A stretch of 13,748 nt of DNA from contig CAZSWS010000070.1 of assembly GCA_964610765.1 (NCBI GenBank), positions 1 through 13,748 of the forward strand. The letters run 5' to 3'. Below the pieces are notes generated by a model, which saw nothing but the letters and a program-made list of their open reading frames with translations, had not been told where the DNA came from and made no database searches. Shown piece after piece: positions 1 to 7,839 of the stretch (the first letter of the stretch is position 1; each line of letters opens with the position of its first letter). The stretch comes from CAZSWS01 sp964610765 (GTDB lineage Bacteria; Bacteroidota; Bacteroidia; Bacteroidales; Tannerellaceae). Both the position numbers and the translations under genes were made by a program.

Positions 1-122
1 ACCGCTCCAATCGGAAAAACCAATCAGTAAATAAAGGCGAGTTATCAATTGATAGCAAAGCTTCTCCGGTGGGAGTTGTCGGTTTTTATAATCTTGAAGA
101 AAAAAGCATCATTGCCTACTGA
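1..122 (+). CDS. C-terminal end of an unidentified gene (partial)
   Basis: An open frame (codons from base 3) runs in from the left edge and stops at TGA 120-122, giving about 39 residues that end in GFYNLEEKSIIAY. The composition is ordinary coding sequence and the hydrophobic, aromatic end looks like the last strands of a beta-rich domain. I do not recognise the family from this fragment. A promoter and an esterase gene follow on the same strand, so it is probably a separate transcription unit. No function is claimed. Confidence 0.55.
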   Translation, partial: RSNRKNQSVNKGELSIDSKASPVGVVGFYNLEEKSIIAY

Positions 123-149
123 TTAATCGCAATGAACCTTATCGAAAAC

Positions 150-179
150 TTGAAGGCAAGTTCATTTTGATTACTTTTG
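150..179 (+). promoter_or_regulatory. Bacteroides-type promoter for the esterase gene
   Basis: TACTTTTG at 172-179 matches the Bacteroides -7 consensus TAnnTTTG exactly. A TTG at 150-152 lies 19 bases upstream, the usual place of the -33 element. Predicted start of transcription is near 185, leaving a leader of about 80 bases before the ATG at 264. The -33 element sits inside a small inverted repeat (AACTTG at 147-152, CAAGTT at 157-162) that could be an operator or the weak terminator of the upstream gene. Confidence 0.5.
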
Positions 180-263
180 TTTGCACATCTGATTTAATGG
201 ATAGCCTCCGGCTCACGCTGAAGATTATTCTTCAATACCGAAAAACACAATCATTTTAATAGT

Positions 264-1277
264 ATGTTTTTGAAACAATTCCTATCAACACTCATTCTAT
301 GCTGCTTGGCAGTACAAAGCTGTTGCGGACAAAATAAGCAAGCGACTCTTGACAGCCTGCAAGCCGCCATGGGCACCTTGCCCGAATTATCCGGACTACC
401 ACCTATGGATCCGCAATACAGAGACACGCTCGCTACAACTGCTTACACCCGATACACAATCAATCTTACAGTAGCAAATAAAGAAATACTCCCGGTATAT
501 TTATACATCCCTACGAATAAACCTTCGACCGATAAATATCCGACTATGTTGGTATTACATTCGACAGGAAGTTTGGGCAAAGCCATTGTAGATGGACAGG
601 GAGATACCCCTAACAGAGCCTACGCAAAAGAATTAGCAGAAAGAGGCTATGTGGTCATAGCCCCGGACTACCCGAGCTTTGGCGAGCTTGAGAACTACGA
701 TTTTGAGCACGACCGGTATGAGTCAGGCACGATGAAAGGCATATTTAATCATATCCGGTGTGTAGATTTTCTTGAAACCATTGAACAAGTCGATACGGAA
801 AGGATGGGTGTAATCGGGCACTCACTAGGAGGACATAATGCTATGTTTACTGCCGCTTTTGATGAAAGGTTGAAAGTCATTGTTTCCAGTTGTGGCTGGA
901 CGCAATTGGAGTTTTACGACACCGGGGGTACCGGAGAAAAACTAGCTCCATGGGCACAAGACAAATATATGCCTCTACTAAAAACGAAATACCGGTTGAA
1001 GCAAGAAAAAGTTCCATTTAACTTTCATGAAATCATTCGTTCATTTGCTCCCAGACGATTTATTTCAAATTCTCCCATAAAGGATGGTAATTTCGATGTC
1101 AAAGGAGTTGAAGAAGGAATAAAAAAAGCAGAAACGGCTTATGAATCTCTGGGAGTGAAAGAAAAACTACACGTTTTTTATCCAAATGCCGGACATGACT
1201 TCCCTTTATCAGTCAGATTAGAGGTATACCAACTGATAGATGATGAGTTTAAACATACACTACCCCCAAAAAATTAA
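264..1277 (+). CDS. Secreted alpha/beta-hydrolase (dienelactone hydrolase / acetylxylan esterase-like)
   Basis: The 337-residue protein begins with a hydrophobic export signal (about residues 1-20) ending at a Cys pair (C20, C21). The lipobox VQSC is poor, so ordinary signal peptidase cleavage is as likely as lipidation. The mature part is an alpha/beta-hydrolase: strand ending in VLHS (97-100), VIAPDYPSFG (131-140), nucleophile elbow GHSLGG with Ser187, and NAGHDFP with catalytic His311. The acid is probably Asp284 or Asp288. Families of this layout (dienelactone hydrolase, acetylxylan esterase CE7-like) cleave ester bonds, often acetyl groups on polysaccharides. With a GH28-like and a GH-D glycosidase nearby, a periplasmic or surface carbohydrate esterase is a reasonable inference, but substrate cannot be read from sequence. 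The start is set by the signal peptide. Confidence 0.75.
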   Translation: MFLKQFLSTLILCCLAVQSCCGQNKQATLDSLQAAMGTLPELSGLPPMDPQYRDTLATTAYTRYTINLTVANKEILPVYLYIPTNKPSTDKYPTMLVLHSTGSLGKAIVDGQGDTPNRAYAKELAERGYVVIAPDYPSFGELENYDFEHDRYESGTMKGIFNHIRCVDFLETIEQVDTERMGVIGHSLGGHNAMFTAAFDERLKVIVSSCGWTQLEFYDTGGTGEKLAPWAQDKYMPLLKTKYRLKQEKVPFNFHEIIRSFAPRRFISNSPIKDGNFDVKGVEEGIKKAETAYESLGVKEKLHVFYPNAGHDFPLSVRLEVYQLIDDEFKHTLPPKN

Positions 1278-1466
1278 CTCAAACAACCAGCAAAAGGACA
1301 AACATTGATTAACAACCCATCCGATTGACCGCAATGAGTGAGAGGGTTCAATAGTACCAATTTAAACAATAAACATAGCGTCAACCTAGACTAAGTTTAT
1401 TAATCAATCGCGTCAACTATTTCAAAAAGCACATCCTTTTAGGTATTTCTTCCTATCAAACTAATC

Positions 1467-1557
1467 GGCTCACAGCTGTGGACCGGTTAGCTCACAGCTG
1501 TGGACCGGTTGGCTCACAACTGTGGACTGATCGGCTCACAGCTGTGAGCCGATCAGT
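1467..1557. repeat. Four-unit 22-bp tandem repeat ending in a 32-bp perfect palindrome
   Basis: Four consecutive 22-bp units begin at 1467, 1489, 1511 and 1533. Each is an 18-bp core plus a 4-bp spacer (GGTT, GGTT, GATC, GATC). Cores of units 1 and 2 differ at one base, unit 3 differs from unit 1 at two, and all centre on CACAGCTGTG (CACAACTGTG in unit 3). Unit 4's core GGCTCACAGCTGTGAGCC is a perfect palindrome, and its symmetry extends to 32 bp, 1526-1557. Units 1-3 are asymmetric because the right half reads CTGTGGACC or CTGTGGACT rather than CTGTGAGCC. Possible roles: protein-binding array, RNA hairpin, or intergenic repeat family. There are no unique spacers, so it is not CRISPR. Confidence 0.85.
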
Positions 1558-1637
1558 TGTCCCTATCTAAAACAACAAACCACCCCTTTCATAAGAATAA
1601 AAGAGGCGTATGATTCACCAGTAAACCCAAGGTAAAC

Positions 1638-1661
1638 AACCTCACTATGAGGTTATAGTGA
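1638..1661. promoter_or_regulatory. Two overlapping, mutually exclusive inverted repeats
   Basis: AACCTCA (1638-1644) pairs with TGAGGTT (1648-1654) across a 3-base loop. TCACTAT (1642-1648) pairs with ATAGTGA (1655-1661) across a 6-base loop. The arms share bases, so only one hairpin can form at a time. They lie about 70 bases upstream of the -7 box at 1729, so a DNA operator is more likely than an RNA switch unless transcription begins further upstream. Confidence 0.4.
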
Positions 1662-1728
1662 ATAGAGCATATACATACCCATAGATAAAAAAGAGATCTT
1701 TTTTTTAAAAAGGAAATAAATTTAGAAC

Positions 1729-1736
1729 TACATTTG
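1729..1736 (+). promoter_or_regulatory. -7 promoter box for the PepSY-like lipoprotein gene
   Basis: TACATTTG is an exact TAnnTTTG match, 19 bases before the ATG at 1756, giving a short leader of roughly a dozen bases. No TTTG is seen at the -33 position. That region is instead a long T/A run (about 1699-1710). Confidence 0.55.
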
Positions 1737-1755
1737 CAGCATAATTAAAAACGAC

Positions 1756-2667
1756 ATGCATCGAACAAGTTTACTAAGAGTTCTCTGGACTTCCATTTTT
1801 ATAATCAGTTTATCTGCTTGCGAACAACCCAATGATGGTGAAATACTGACCTCGGAAAATGCGATGGCAACCTATTTCAAAAAAGTTCCATCTCCTGCCA
1901 TCAGACGTGATTTCTCCCAGAGAGTTCCTTTTTCTGTTATAGACAAATATTTCCGCAACGAAGATTTTCGCTATATCGACTTCACTACTGACCAAGAAGA
2001 AAAAGGAATCTCCATCTATCAGAACAACCAGTGGAGTTTGACTCATAAGGAAATAGCTTCGTTCGAAAAGCTTCCCGAAAAAGTTCAGACTGCTTTCAAG
2101 AACGCTCCTTTTGTGAAAACAAGTGTGCATGAAATATACAAAACAGAACGAAACCTGATTAATGAAGCCGTATATACCATCCTTTTCCGACCTCATCCCA
2201 ATCACATGAAGATGTATGCACTTATCAATGAAGACGGACTCTTTTTGGAAAAGTGCCTCATGAGTCCTTGTAGACCTGAATTATATATTGAACTTCCTCA
2301 AGATCAACTGGATTTTATTGAAGAGCAATATAGCGATGCAGAAATAAGGGGCTATATATACTATAATAGTCGACACCAATACTACATACTAGATCATAAT
2401 GTGTTGAAAATAGTTCGTTTCTTAGGTAAAGAAGCAGACAATAGAATCTTCTGGGATAACACCACGTATGAGTTGGACAAAGACACTCCAATTCCGGACA
2501 ACGTAATCAAAGCCATCCATTTCTACGCCCCACGGTTTAGCTACACTCATGCCTATTATATAGAGTCAAGTTTCAATTCGTATCATTTGGTGGATATGAA
2601 TGATGAACATGAGCATGGATACATCATGCCCGAAAATGTTGATCCGGAAAGCTTAGGCGTTGAGTAA
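1756..2667 (+). CDS. PepSY-like (DUF2874-type) lipoprotein
   Basis: The 303-residue protein starts with a short basic end, a hydrophobic segment and the lipobox LSAC, predicting a lipoprotein anchored at Cys22. The rest resembles the tandem PepSY-like domains common in Bacteroides periplasmic proteins: an aromatic, charged strand segment, a tryptophan (W93) in 'NNQWSLTHKEI', then 'LPEKVQTAFKNAPF' (about 107-119). Similar 'LPQDQLDFIEEQY' and 'IPDNVIKAIHFYAP' helices recur further on, suggesting two to three degenerate copies. Such domains are structurally like beta-lactamase-inhibitor folds. Their role is unknown, often assumed to be protein or peptide binding. The gene has its own promoter and converges on the GH28-like gene with only 20 bases between stops, so the two transcripts probably overlap. 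No enzymatic role is claimed. Confidence 0.65.
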   Translation: MHRTSLLRVLWTSIFIISLSACEQPNDGEILTSENAMATYFKKVPSPAIRRDFSQRVPFSVIDKYFRNEDFRYIDFTTDQEEKGISIYQNNQWSLTHKEIASFEKLPEKVQTAFKNAPFVKTSVHEIYKTERNLINEAVYTILFRPHPNHMKMYALINEDGLFLEKCLMSPCRPELYIELPQDQLDFIEEQYSDAEIRGYIYYNSRHQYYILDHNVLKIVRFLGKEADNRIFWDNTTYELDKDTPIPDNVIKAIHFYAPRFSYTHAYYIESSFNSYHLVDMNDEHEHGYIMPENVDPESLGVE

Positions 2668-2687
2668 TAAAAAATTCCTTTTTCGGA

Positions 2688-4262
2688 TTACTTAAATACA
2701 ATACCGGAAACCGGTTTTTGCTCAGCCGTATTATTGGTTTTTATAGTATTTAGGCTGTTAACAAGTTTACCCTCAACAAGCACGTTATCAAATGTTATGT
2801 TTCGAATGTATTTAGTAGGTGTGCCTGCTTGATGCCAACCATTCAGCAAAATTTCATTCGCAATACGACTTCCGCTCGTTGTTTTTACAGAGACATTCTT
2901 GTAAGAGATATTTTCTACACCTCCCGGCGTACTTTGATCACCTAGAATCGTACCAAACCAAAAACTATCTTTAAAGGTGATACAAATCAGTCGTTCACAA
3001 CGATTTACCCGCACATTTTCCCATAAAATATCACAAAAGTAAGTTCCCTCCAAACAAACGATGCTCATAACCGACCGTTCATCCAATGCTTCGTGGTGGT
3101 CTCTGTCATCATAAGACGAAAGCACTTCAATATCTTTAAAGTAGATATGTTGATAATGTTTGGCTCGTGTTTCTGCTCCCAAACAAATGGCATTATTACA
3201 ATCATTCCAAAGCTGTATATTACTGAACCACATATATTCATTCGGTGGACAATCAGCCGGATTTCCTTCAATGAGTCCTTTGATAGCAATGGCATCGTCA
3301 CAACTACGAATAAAGGTATTACGCATCTTTATGTTATTCGAGTTTACAATATCGAATCCATCTGTACTAGCATATCGGGTACTGACCACTTTCACTTGAT
3401 CAATGGTTACATCTGAGCAGGCATGAAGCCCCACGGTCCATCCCGGGTTACGATGACTGCAAACGATGATGCCTTCAAAAGATATTTTCCGGGCATACGA
3501 AGCACTCAACACTAAATCACCGGGAGATGTACACATTAGCATACCATGACCATAAACCCGGCTTCCTATATTATCAGGCAGTTTGACATGACCTTCAACA
3601 ACGGCTCCTCCGTCAATAAACAAATCTTTTCCTGTGGGAATAATCAGTGGCTCTTCCAATTGATGATAGCCCGGACCATAGTAGATGAGGTTTTCATTTG
3701 ACTCTTGGGGTATATTCGTTTCCAGTTTATTGACGAATAAATGCAAGGTGTTTCCTTGATAGTCTTCGTCAAAAACGAACGAGAGTTGCTGATTGACTTC
3801 TTGAAGTTTAAAGCGAATCGTTTGTCCCTCTTGTTTAGAACGGATTTGGGCTGATTCAGGCAGAATTTGATAGGTAGTAAAAGGCTTAGCTGTAGTTATC
3901 GTCACCTCAACCTCTTCGCCGGTCTGAACATCAAAATAGCCAAAACTAACCAGTGCATTCCACGCATTAATATCTGTATATACACCCGTATATTGACCAT
4001 CCGCCGATATATTAAACAAGGGTTCACCCTCTTGCGGATAGCCATTCGGAACAGCAAAGGTCTTCAGCTTATGAGATGAATAATTCTCTCCTTGGGCATT
4101 TTGGTGAAAGTTTGTAAGTTTCTTCTTTTCAGCATCTGCAGCTGAAGATAATCCTTCCATACAGCAAGTGGCAGCAGAAAGAGATGACTGTCCCAATAGA
4201 GGGACTATCAAAAAAAACAGCATGCAAAAGGCATCAATAATCAATTGGCTTTTTCGTTTCAT
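2688..4262 (-). CDS. Secreted GH28-like right-handed beta-helix glycosidase
   Basis: The reading frame reaches back to an ATG at 4313 (541 residues). I prefer the internal ATG at 4262 (524 residues) because it places MKRK directly before a hydrophobic signal segment. Residue numbers here use the longer form. A beta-sandwich-like N-terminal part (about 95-200) precedes a parallel beta-helix (about 205-530) with repeated short 'I.f.nv.v' rungs. TDGFD (317-321) and CDDAIAIKG (338-346) correspond to the GH28 motifs that supply the three catalytic aspartates (D318, D339, D340). The GHG histidine motif is absent; LGAET (378-382) lies where it would be expected, and no R-x-K motif is obvious. GH28 enzymes hydrolyse polygalacturonan or rhamnogalacturonan. 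GH49- or GH110-type beta-helix enzymes are alternatives. It is transcribed divergently from the GH-D enzyme, and no minus-strand promoter box was found. Confidence 0.7.
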   Translation of the reverse strand: MKRKSQLIIDAFCMLFFLIVPLLGQSSLSAATCCMEGLSSAADAEKKKLTNFHQNAQGENYSSHKLKTFAVPNGYPQEGEPLFNISADGQYTGVYTDINAWNALVSFGYFDVQTGEEVEVTITTAKPFTTYQILPESAQIRSKQEGQTIRFKLQEVNQQLSFVFDEDYQGNTLHLFVNKLETNIPQESNENLIYYGPGYHQLEEPLIIPTGKDLFIDGGAVVEGHVKLPDNIGSRVYGHGMLMCTSPGDLVLSASYARKISFEGIIVCSHRNPGWTVGLHACSDVTIDQVKVVSTRYASTDGFDIVNSNNIKMRNTFIRSCDDAIAIKGLIEGNPADCPPNEYMWFSNIQLWNDCNNAICLGAETRAKHYQHIYFKDIEVLSSYDDRDHHEALDERSVMSIVCLEGTYFCDILWENVRVNRCERLICITFKDSFWFGTILGDQSTPGGVENISYKNVSVKTTSGSRIANEILLNGWHQAGTPTKYIRNITFDNVLVEGKLVNSLNTIKTNNTAEQKPVSGIVFK

Positions 4263-4503
4263 ACGAGAGTATTTATTTTTTGCGGGAGATTTGGTCAATC
4301 TTGTACTCGCCATCTTGCTTTATAAGTTTGAGTACGAGCGATATTTCTAGTTGATACTTGGCTAGTCGATAAGATGAGAGTAAAACACAACAACCCAACA
4401 GGTAAATAAAAAAAATTTGCGTTCATAATCACTTTTCAGATAAAAGTAGCCATAATTTCCTCAATTTGAGTTTACTATTAGGCAATTCTACTCAGATAAT
4501 TCG

Positions 4504-4511
4504 TTTCTTTG
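4504..4511 (+). promoter_or_regulatory. Probable -7 box for the GH-D glycosidase gene
   Basis: TTTCTTTG differs from TAnnTTTG at one base and ends 21 bases before the ATG at 4533, the same spacing as better boxes elsewhere in the window. No -33 element is evident, so the call is tentative. Confidence 0.35.
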
Positions 4512-4532
4512 TGAAAACAATCAGAAAAAACC

Positions 4533-6620
4533 ATGCGTACCAAACTTTTAGCGCTCTTACTACTCCTTTCTTTCTTCACAGGGTGTAAGCAATCAACGGA
4601 CTGCCACTATCAAGATTGGCTCATAACGTTCGATAACGAGTCGCGCGCCATCCATCTCTTCTATCAAGACAAAGCAGTATTAAAAGGAGTTGTTTCAAGG
4701 TACAAGCTGGATGACCGATACGTAGCAACAGCTGAATATCCCCGGGTCAGCCTAAAGGAATCAACATTCACAGATATGATTGGCAGGGGAAAAAAAGTTA
4801 CGTACCAATATGGTGGGCTGAAAGGACATCCCAATCTACACCATGTGTTTTATTTCTATGAAGGAGACTCGATTTGTCTCATCGAAACGTTACTAGTCGG
4901 AAAAGATTCCATCGCCTCTAACTATATTGCTCCTATTTATACGGAGACTGACTGCGCTTGGCTGGAAAATGACACGACCAATCGGGTGCTGACTATTCCC
5001 TTTGACAATGACAACTTCGTTCCATACAAATCGTCCCCTCTAACTATTCAAGATACTTCTTCAGAAGTAACCGCCTTCTTTACTGGTAGCAGTCGAAAAG
5101 GTTTGGTCATCGGGTCGGTAGAGCATGACACCTGGAAAACAGGCATTTCTTTTGCCACTTCCAACCATAATCAAGTGAATAAACTAGAGGCTTTTGGTGG
5201 TTTAGCCAATGAAGCCACGAGAGATGTGAGCAGCAAAAAAGACCGACCTTCTTGTGAACATGGTTATGTAAATGGGCGCACCATCAAATCGCCCAAGTTG
5301 TTTGTGGGCTTTTTTGCAGATTGGCGCAGAGGACTGGAAGCTTACGGACAGACCTGTGCCAAAATAGCTCCTCCGCGCAAATGGGATAAAGGTGTTCCAT
5401 TCGGTTGGAATAGCTGGGCAGCAATGGCTACGCGTGTAAACTATGAGGGAGCTATTGATGTAGCCGACTTTATTCATACAGACTTACAACCGAATAACTT
5501 TAACAACGACCAAACGGTTTATATCGGACTAGATTCCTATTGGGATACATTCTCAACTGAACAGCTCAAAGACTTTGTCAAACATTGCCACCAGAATGGG
5601 CAAAAAGCAGGTATCTACTGGGGACCGTTTTCAGACTGGTATGCTAACGGAGAAGCGTATGTAGAAGGAACAGACAATCAATGGAGGTATAAAGATATTT
5701 ATTTATATGCCCCAAATGGTCAGCCACGTAAGATTGAATCTTTAGCTATCGACCCCACTCATCCCGCTACGAAAAGGAGGATGGATCATTATATAGGCAT
5801 GTTTAAAGAAATGGGGTATGAATATATCAAACTGGACTTCATCAATAATGGTACATTAGAAGCTGTATCTTTTCACAACCCATCTGTAACAACCGGAAAG
5901 CAAGCCTACAATGAAGGAATGGCTTATTTGACTGAAATTTGTGGTGACGATATGTTTATCGCATTATCTATTGCTCCGACTTTTCCGGCACAATACGGAA
6001 CCTCGAAAAGAATAAGCTGCGACGTCTGGGGAGCTATGACAGAAGGCGATATAGGCACCATCGGCTACATGCTGAACAGCTTGTCGTTCGGTTGGTGGTT
6101 GGACAGGGTCTATCCATTCAATGATGCCGACCATATATTACTGTACCAGTCTGACCAGTTGGAAGATTACACCCTAGGAGCTAACAGAGCTCGCGTCACC
6201 TCGGCCGTTATTACGGGTATTTACATGTTGGGAGATAATTTCAGCCTTAAAGGAAGTTTTATCGGAAATCCGGAAGCCCGCAAGCGTGCGATGGAAGTCG
6301 TCACCAATCCGGATATCAATGATATTGCCCGTTTGAGACAATCCTTTTATCCGGTCGATGGATATAAAGCCTCAGCACCTCATAAGACAGAAACACAGTT
6401 TATGTTAGAAACAGAGAATAGCACCTATTTCGTTGTATTTAACTTTGACAAAACAGCTCCCAGTATAGGAAGCGTTAATCTGGAACGAATAAGCATACAT
6501 ACTGATACGAACTTACAGGTAAAAGAGCTATGGACATCCGAGCAATTCACAACCAAAGATAACCAATTGCCCTTCCACGTCCCCCCGCAAGACGTACGCG
6601 TCTATCAAGTGCAACACTAA
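4533..6620 (+). CDS. Lipoprotein glycosidase of clan GH-D (GH36/GH27-like, alpha-galactosidase type)
   Basis: The 695-residue protein starts with a signal peptide and lipobox FTGC (Cys18), so it is a lipid-anchored periplasmic or surface enzyme. Residues about 25-275 form a beta-rich N-terminal domain. A (beta/alpha)8 catalytic barrel starts at VPFGWNSWAAM (288-298), a signature of clan GH-D. 'YIKLDFINNG' carries the expected nucleophile Asp435 and 'RISCDVWG' the expected acid/base Asp497, followed by WWLDRVYPFN. A C-terminal beta-domain (about 600-695) ends the protein. Members cleave alpha-galactosides or related alpha-linked sugars with retention. Exact substrate is open, and a non-galactose specificity is possible. 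It is divergent from the GH28-like gene, and together with the esterase it suggests degradation of one decorated plant or mucin glycan (inference). Confidence 0.8.
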   Translation: MRTKLLALLLLLSFFTGCKQSTDCHYQDWLITFDNESRAIHLFYQDKAVLKGVVSRYKLDDRYVATAEYPRVSLKESTFTDMIGRGKKVTYQYGGLKGHPNLHHVFYFYEGDSICLIETLLVGKDSIASNYIAPIYTETDCAWLENDTTNRVLTIPFDNDNFVPYKSSPLTIQDTSSEVTAFFTGSSRKGLVIGSVEHDTWKTGISFATSNHNQVNKLEAFGGLANEATRDVSSKKDRPSCEHGYVNGRTIKSPKLFVGFFADWRRGLEAYGQTCAKIAPPRKWDKGVPFGWNSWAAMATRVNYEGAIDVADFIHTDLQPNNFNNDQTVYIGLDSYWDTFSTEQLKDFVKHCHQNGQKAGIYWGPFSDWYANGEAYVEGTDNQWRYKDIYLYAPNGQPRKIESLAIDPTHPATKRRMDHYIGMFKEMGYEYIKLDFINNGTLEAVSFHNPSVTTGKQAYNEGMAYLTEICGDDMFIALSIAPTFPAQYGTSKRISCDVWGAMTEGDIGTIGYMLNSLSFGWWLDRVYPFNDADHILLYQSDQLEDYTLGANRARVTSAVITGIYMLGDNFSLKGSFIGNPEARKRAMEVVTNPDINDIARLRQSFYPVDGYKASAPHKTETQFMLETENSTYFVVFNFDKTAPSIGSVNLERISIHTDTNLQVKELWTSEQFTTKDNQLPFHVPPQDVRVYQVQH

Positions 6621-6819
6621 ACATAAACCGATCACTATGCCCTTAAACTTGCATCTTTATCCCTCTTTTCACTTCAAGAAGAACAGTAATTCCAAGCCAA
6701 TCAAACAAGGTGCTTTCTTTCTTCTTGTTGCTCATATTTTCGTTTTCCTCCTCTAAATGAAACAACACATGTCTTTTCTTTTTATTTTTATCAAAACTAG
6801 CTAGAAAGGTCTAAGAATA

Positions 6820-7833
6820 ATGAAAGAGTTTTTTAAAACATACAGTCCATTTAAGTTGATTTTAATCAGTTTAGGAAGTGCCTTATTTGTCATATATCCT
6901 GAGGTGACTTGGATACCATGGGAGCTTAGTCGATTGGAGGGAGTTGAAAAAGTTAGCTACATCACTTTTTTTGCATTTCGCTATCTCTACTATACTGTTT
7001 TTATTTTTTTACTGTTCAAAATCAACTTGAGTAAAATCATCACACCCTTTTTCGCAAAACGACTGTGGTATAATTCATTAATTACGTTAATTGCTTTTGC
7101 CATTTATGGGAGCATCTACTATTTGACTTTTACCCGACTAAGCCATCTGGGAAGTTTAATGTTATTTCAGTTTGCCACCATGTGTATCCTTGCAACACTT
7201 ACAGGATATATTTTCACTCTATATACAGAGCAAAGAAAGAAGGAAAAGGAGTTGGAACAACTTAAAATGGAAAACTTACAGAGCCGTTGTGATGCGCTCG
7301 CCAATCAAATAAATCCACATTTCTTTTTCAACTCACTGAATGGATTGACATCATTAATCCGAAAAAATGACAATGAAATTACATTGACCTACGTTAATAA
7401 ACTATCTGATGTTTTTCGATATATCCTACAAAGCGATAAGAAAGGCCTTGTTACACTAGAAGAAGAACTGGAATTTGTGGAAGCCTTTCGCTACATGATG
7501 GAAATTCGTTTTGCTAACAAGCTAAAATATCAGATAGAGATAAGTAAAGAAGCCTTATCCTATAAAATCCCCGTTCTATCAATCCTCCCTCTTCTTGACA
7601 ATATAGTGGTTCATAACAAGATAGACAGTGACAACAAAATGGTTGTATCTATCTACCTAAATAATGACAGCGAATTAGTGGTTTCTAATCCGATATACCC
7701 GAAATTAACTCTTCCTATAACCAATGGGACCGGCTTAAAAAATTTAGAAAATCGCTTCACCCTACTTATGAATAAACAAATAAGGATAGAAAATGACGAG
7801 ACAATCTTTCGAGTCTATTTACCTTTAAAATAG
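6820..7833 (+). CDS. LytS/YehU-family membrane sensor histidine kinase
   Basis: The 337-residue protein has four hydrophobic segments (roughly 12-28, 46-68, 85-103, 112-135), a charged coiled stretch (136-160), and the His_kinase domain. The phospho-acceptor site is QINPHFFFNSL with His167. The N box is LPLLDNIVVHNK (Asn261). The glycine box is NGTGLKNLENR (303-306). A classical DxGxG box is absent, which is common in this subfamily. The short N-terminal membrane domain leaves almost no periplasmic loop, so any signal is probably sensed in or at the membrane. It pairs with the LytTR regulator six bases downstream and the two are surely one operon. The preceding 199-base gap (6621-6819) shows no convincing promoter or terminator. 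Confidence 0.88.
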   Translation: MKEFFKTYSPFKLILISLGSALFVIYPEVTWIPWELSRLEGVEKVSYITFFAFRYLYYTVFIFLLFKINLSKIITPFFAKRLWYNSLITLIAFAIYGSIYYLTFTRLSHLGSLMLFQFATMCILATLTGYIFTLYTEQRKKEKELEQLKMENLQSRCDALANQINPHFFFNSLNGLTSLIRKNDNEITLTYVNKLSDVFRYILQSDKKGLVTLEEELEFVEAFRYMMEIRFANKLKYQIEISKEALSYKIPVLSILPLLDNIVVHNKIDSDNKMVVSIYLNNDSELVVSNPIYPKLTLPITNGTGLKNLENRFTLLMNKQIRIENDETIFRVYLPLK

Positions 7834-7839
7834 TTATCT

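Larger units (their letters stand above)
1278..1755. other. 478-base non-coding gap with repeats and regulatory signals
   Basis: No convincing reading frame. From left to right it holds an unremarkable AT-rich stretch with an 8-base word GCGTCAAC repeated 31 bases apart (1379-1386, 1410-1417), the 22-bp tandem repeat (1467-1557), an overlapping hairpin pair (1638-1661), an A-run/GATC/T-run near-palindrome around 1686-1706, and the promoter of the next gene. The repeats are listed separately. Confidence 0.6.

Noticed and set aside
1467..1557. CRISPR-like array
   Set aside because: Units abut with only 4-bp fixed spacers, there are just four copies, and no cas genes are present.
1810..2205. 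131-residue minus-strand frame
   Set aside because: Antisense to the PepSY-like lipoprotein gene, with no family resemblance.
2645..2700. Bidirectional terminator between the convergent PepSY-like and GH28-like genes
   Set aside because: Only a weak A5/T5 pairing around TTCC and an imperfect ATCCG/CGGAT pair are present, too poor to call.
3093..3416. 107-residue plus-strand frame and neighbouring frames opposite the GH28-like gene
   Set aside because: They are antisense shadows of a well-supported coding sequence.
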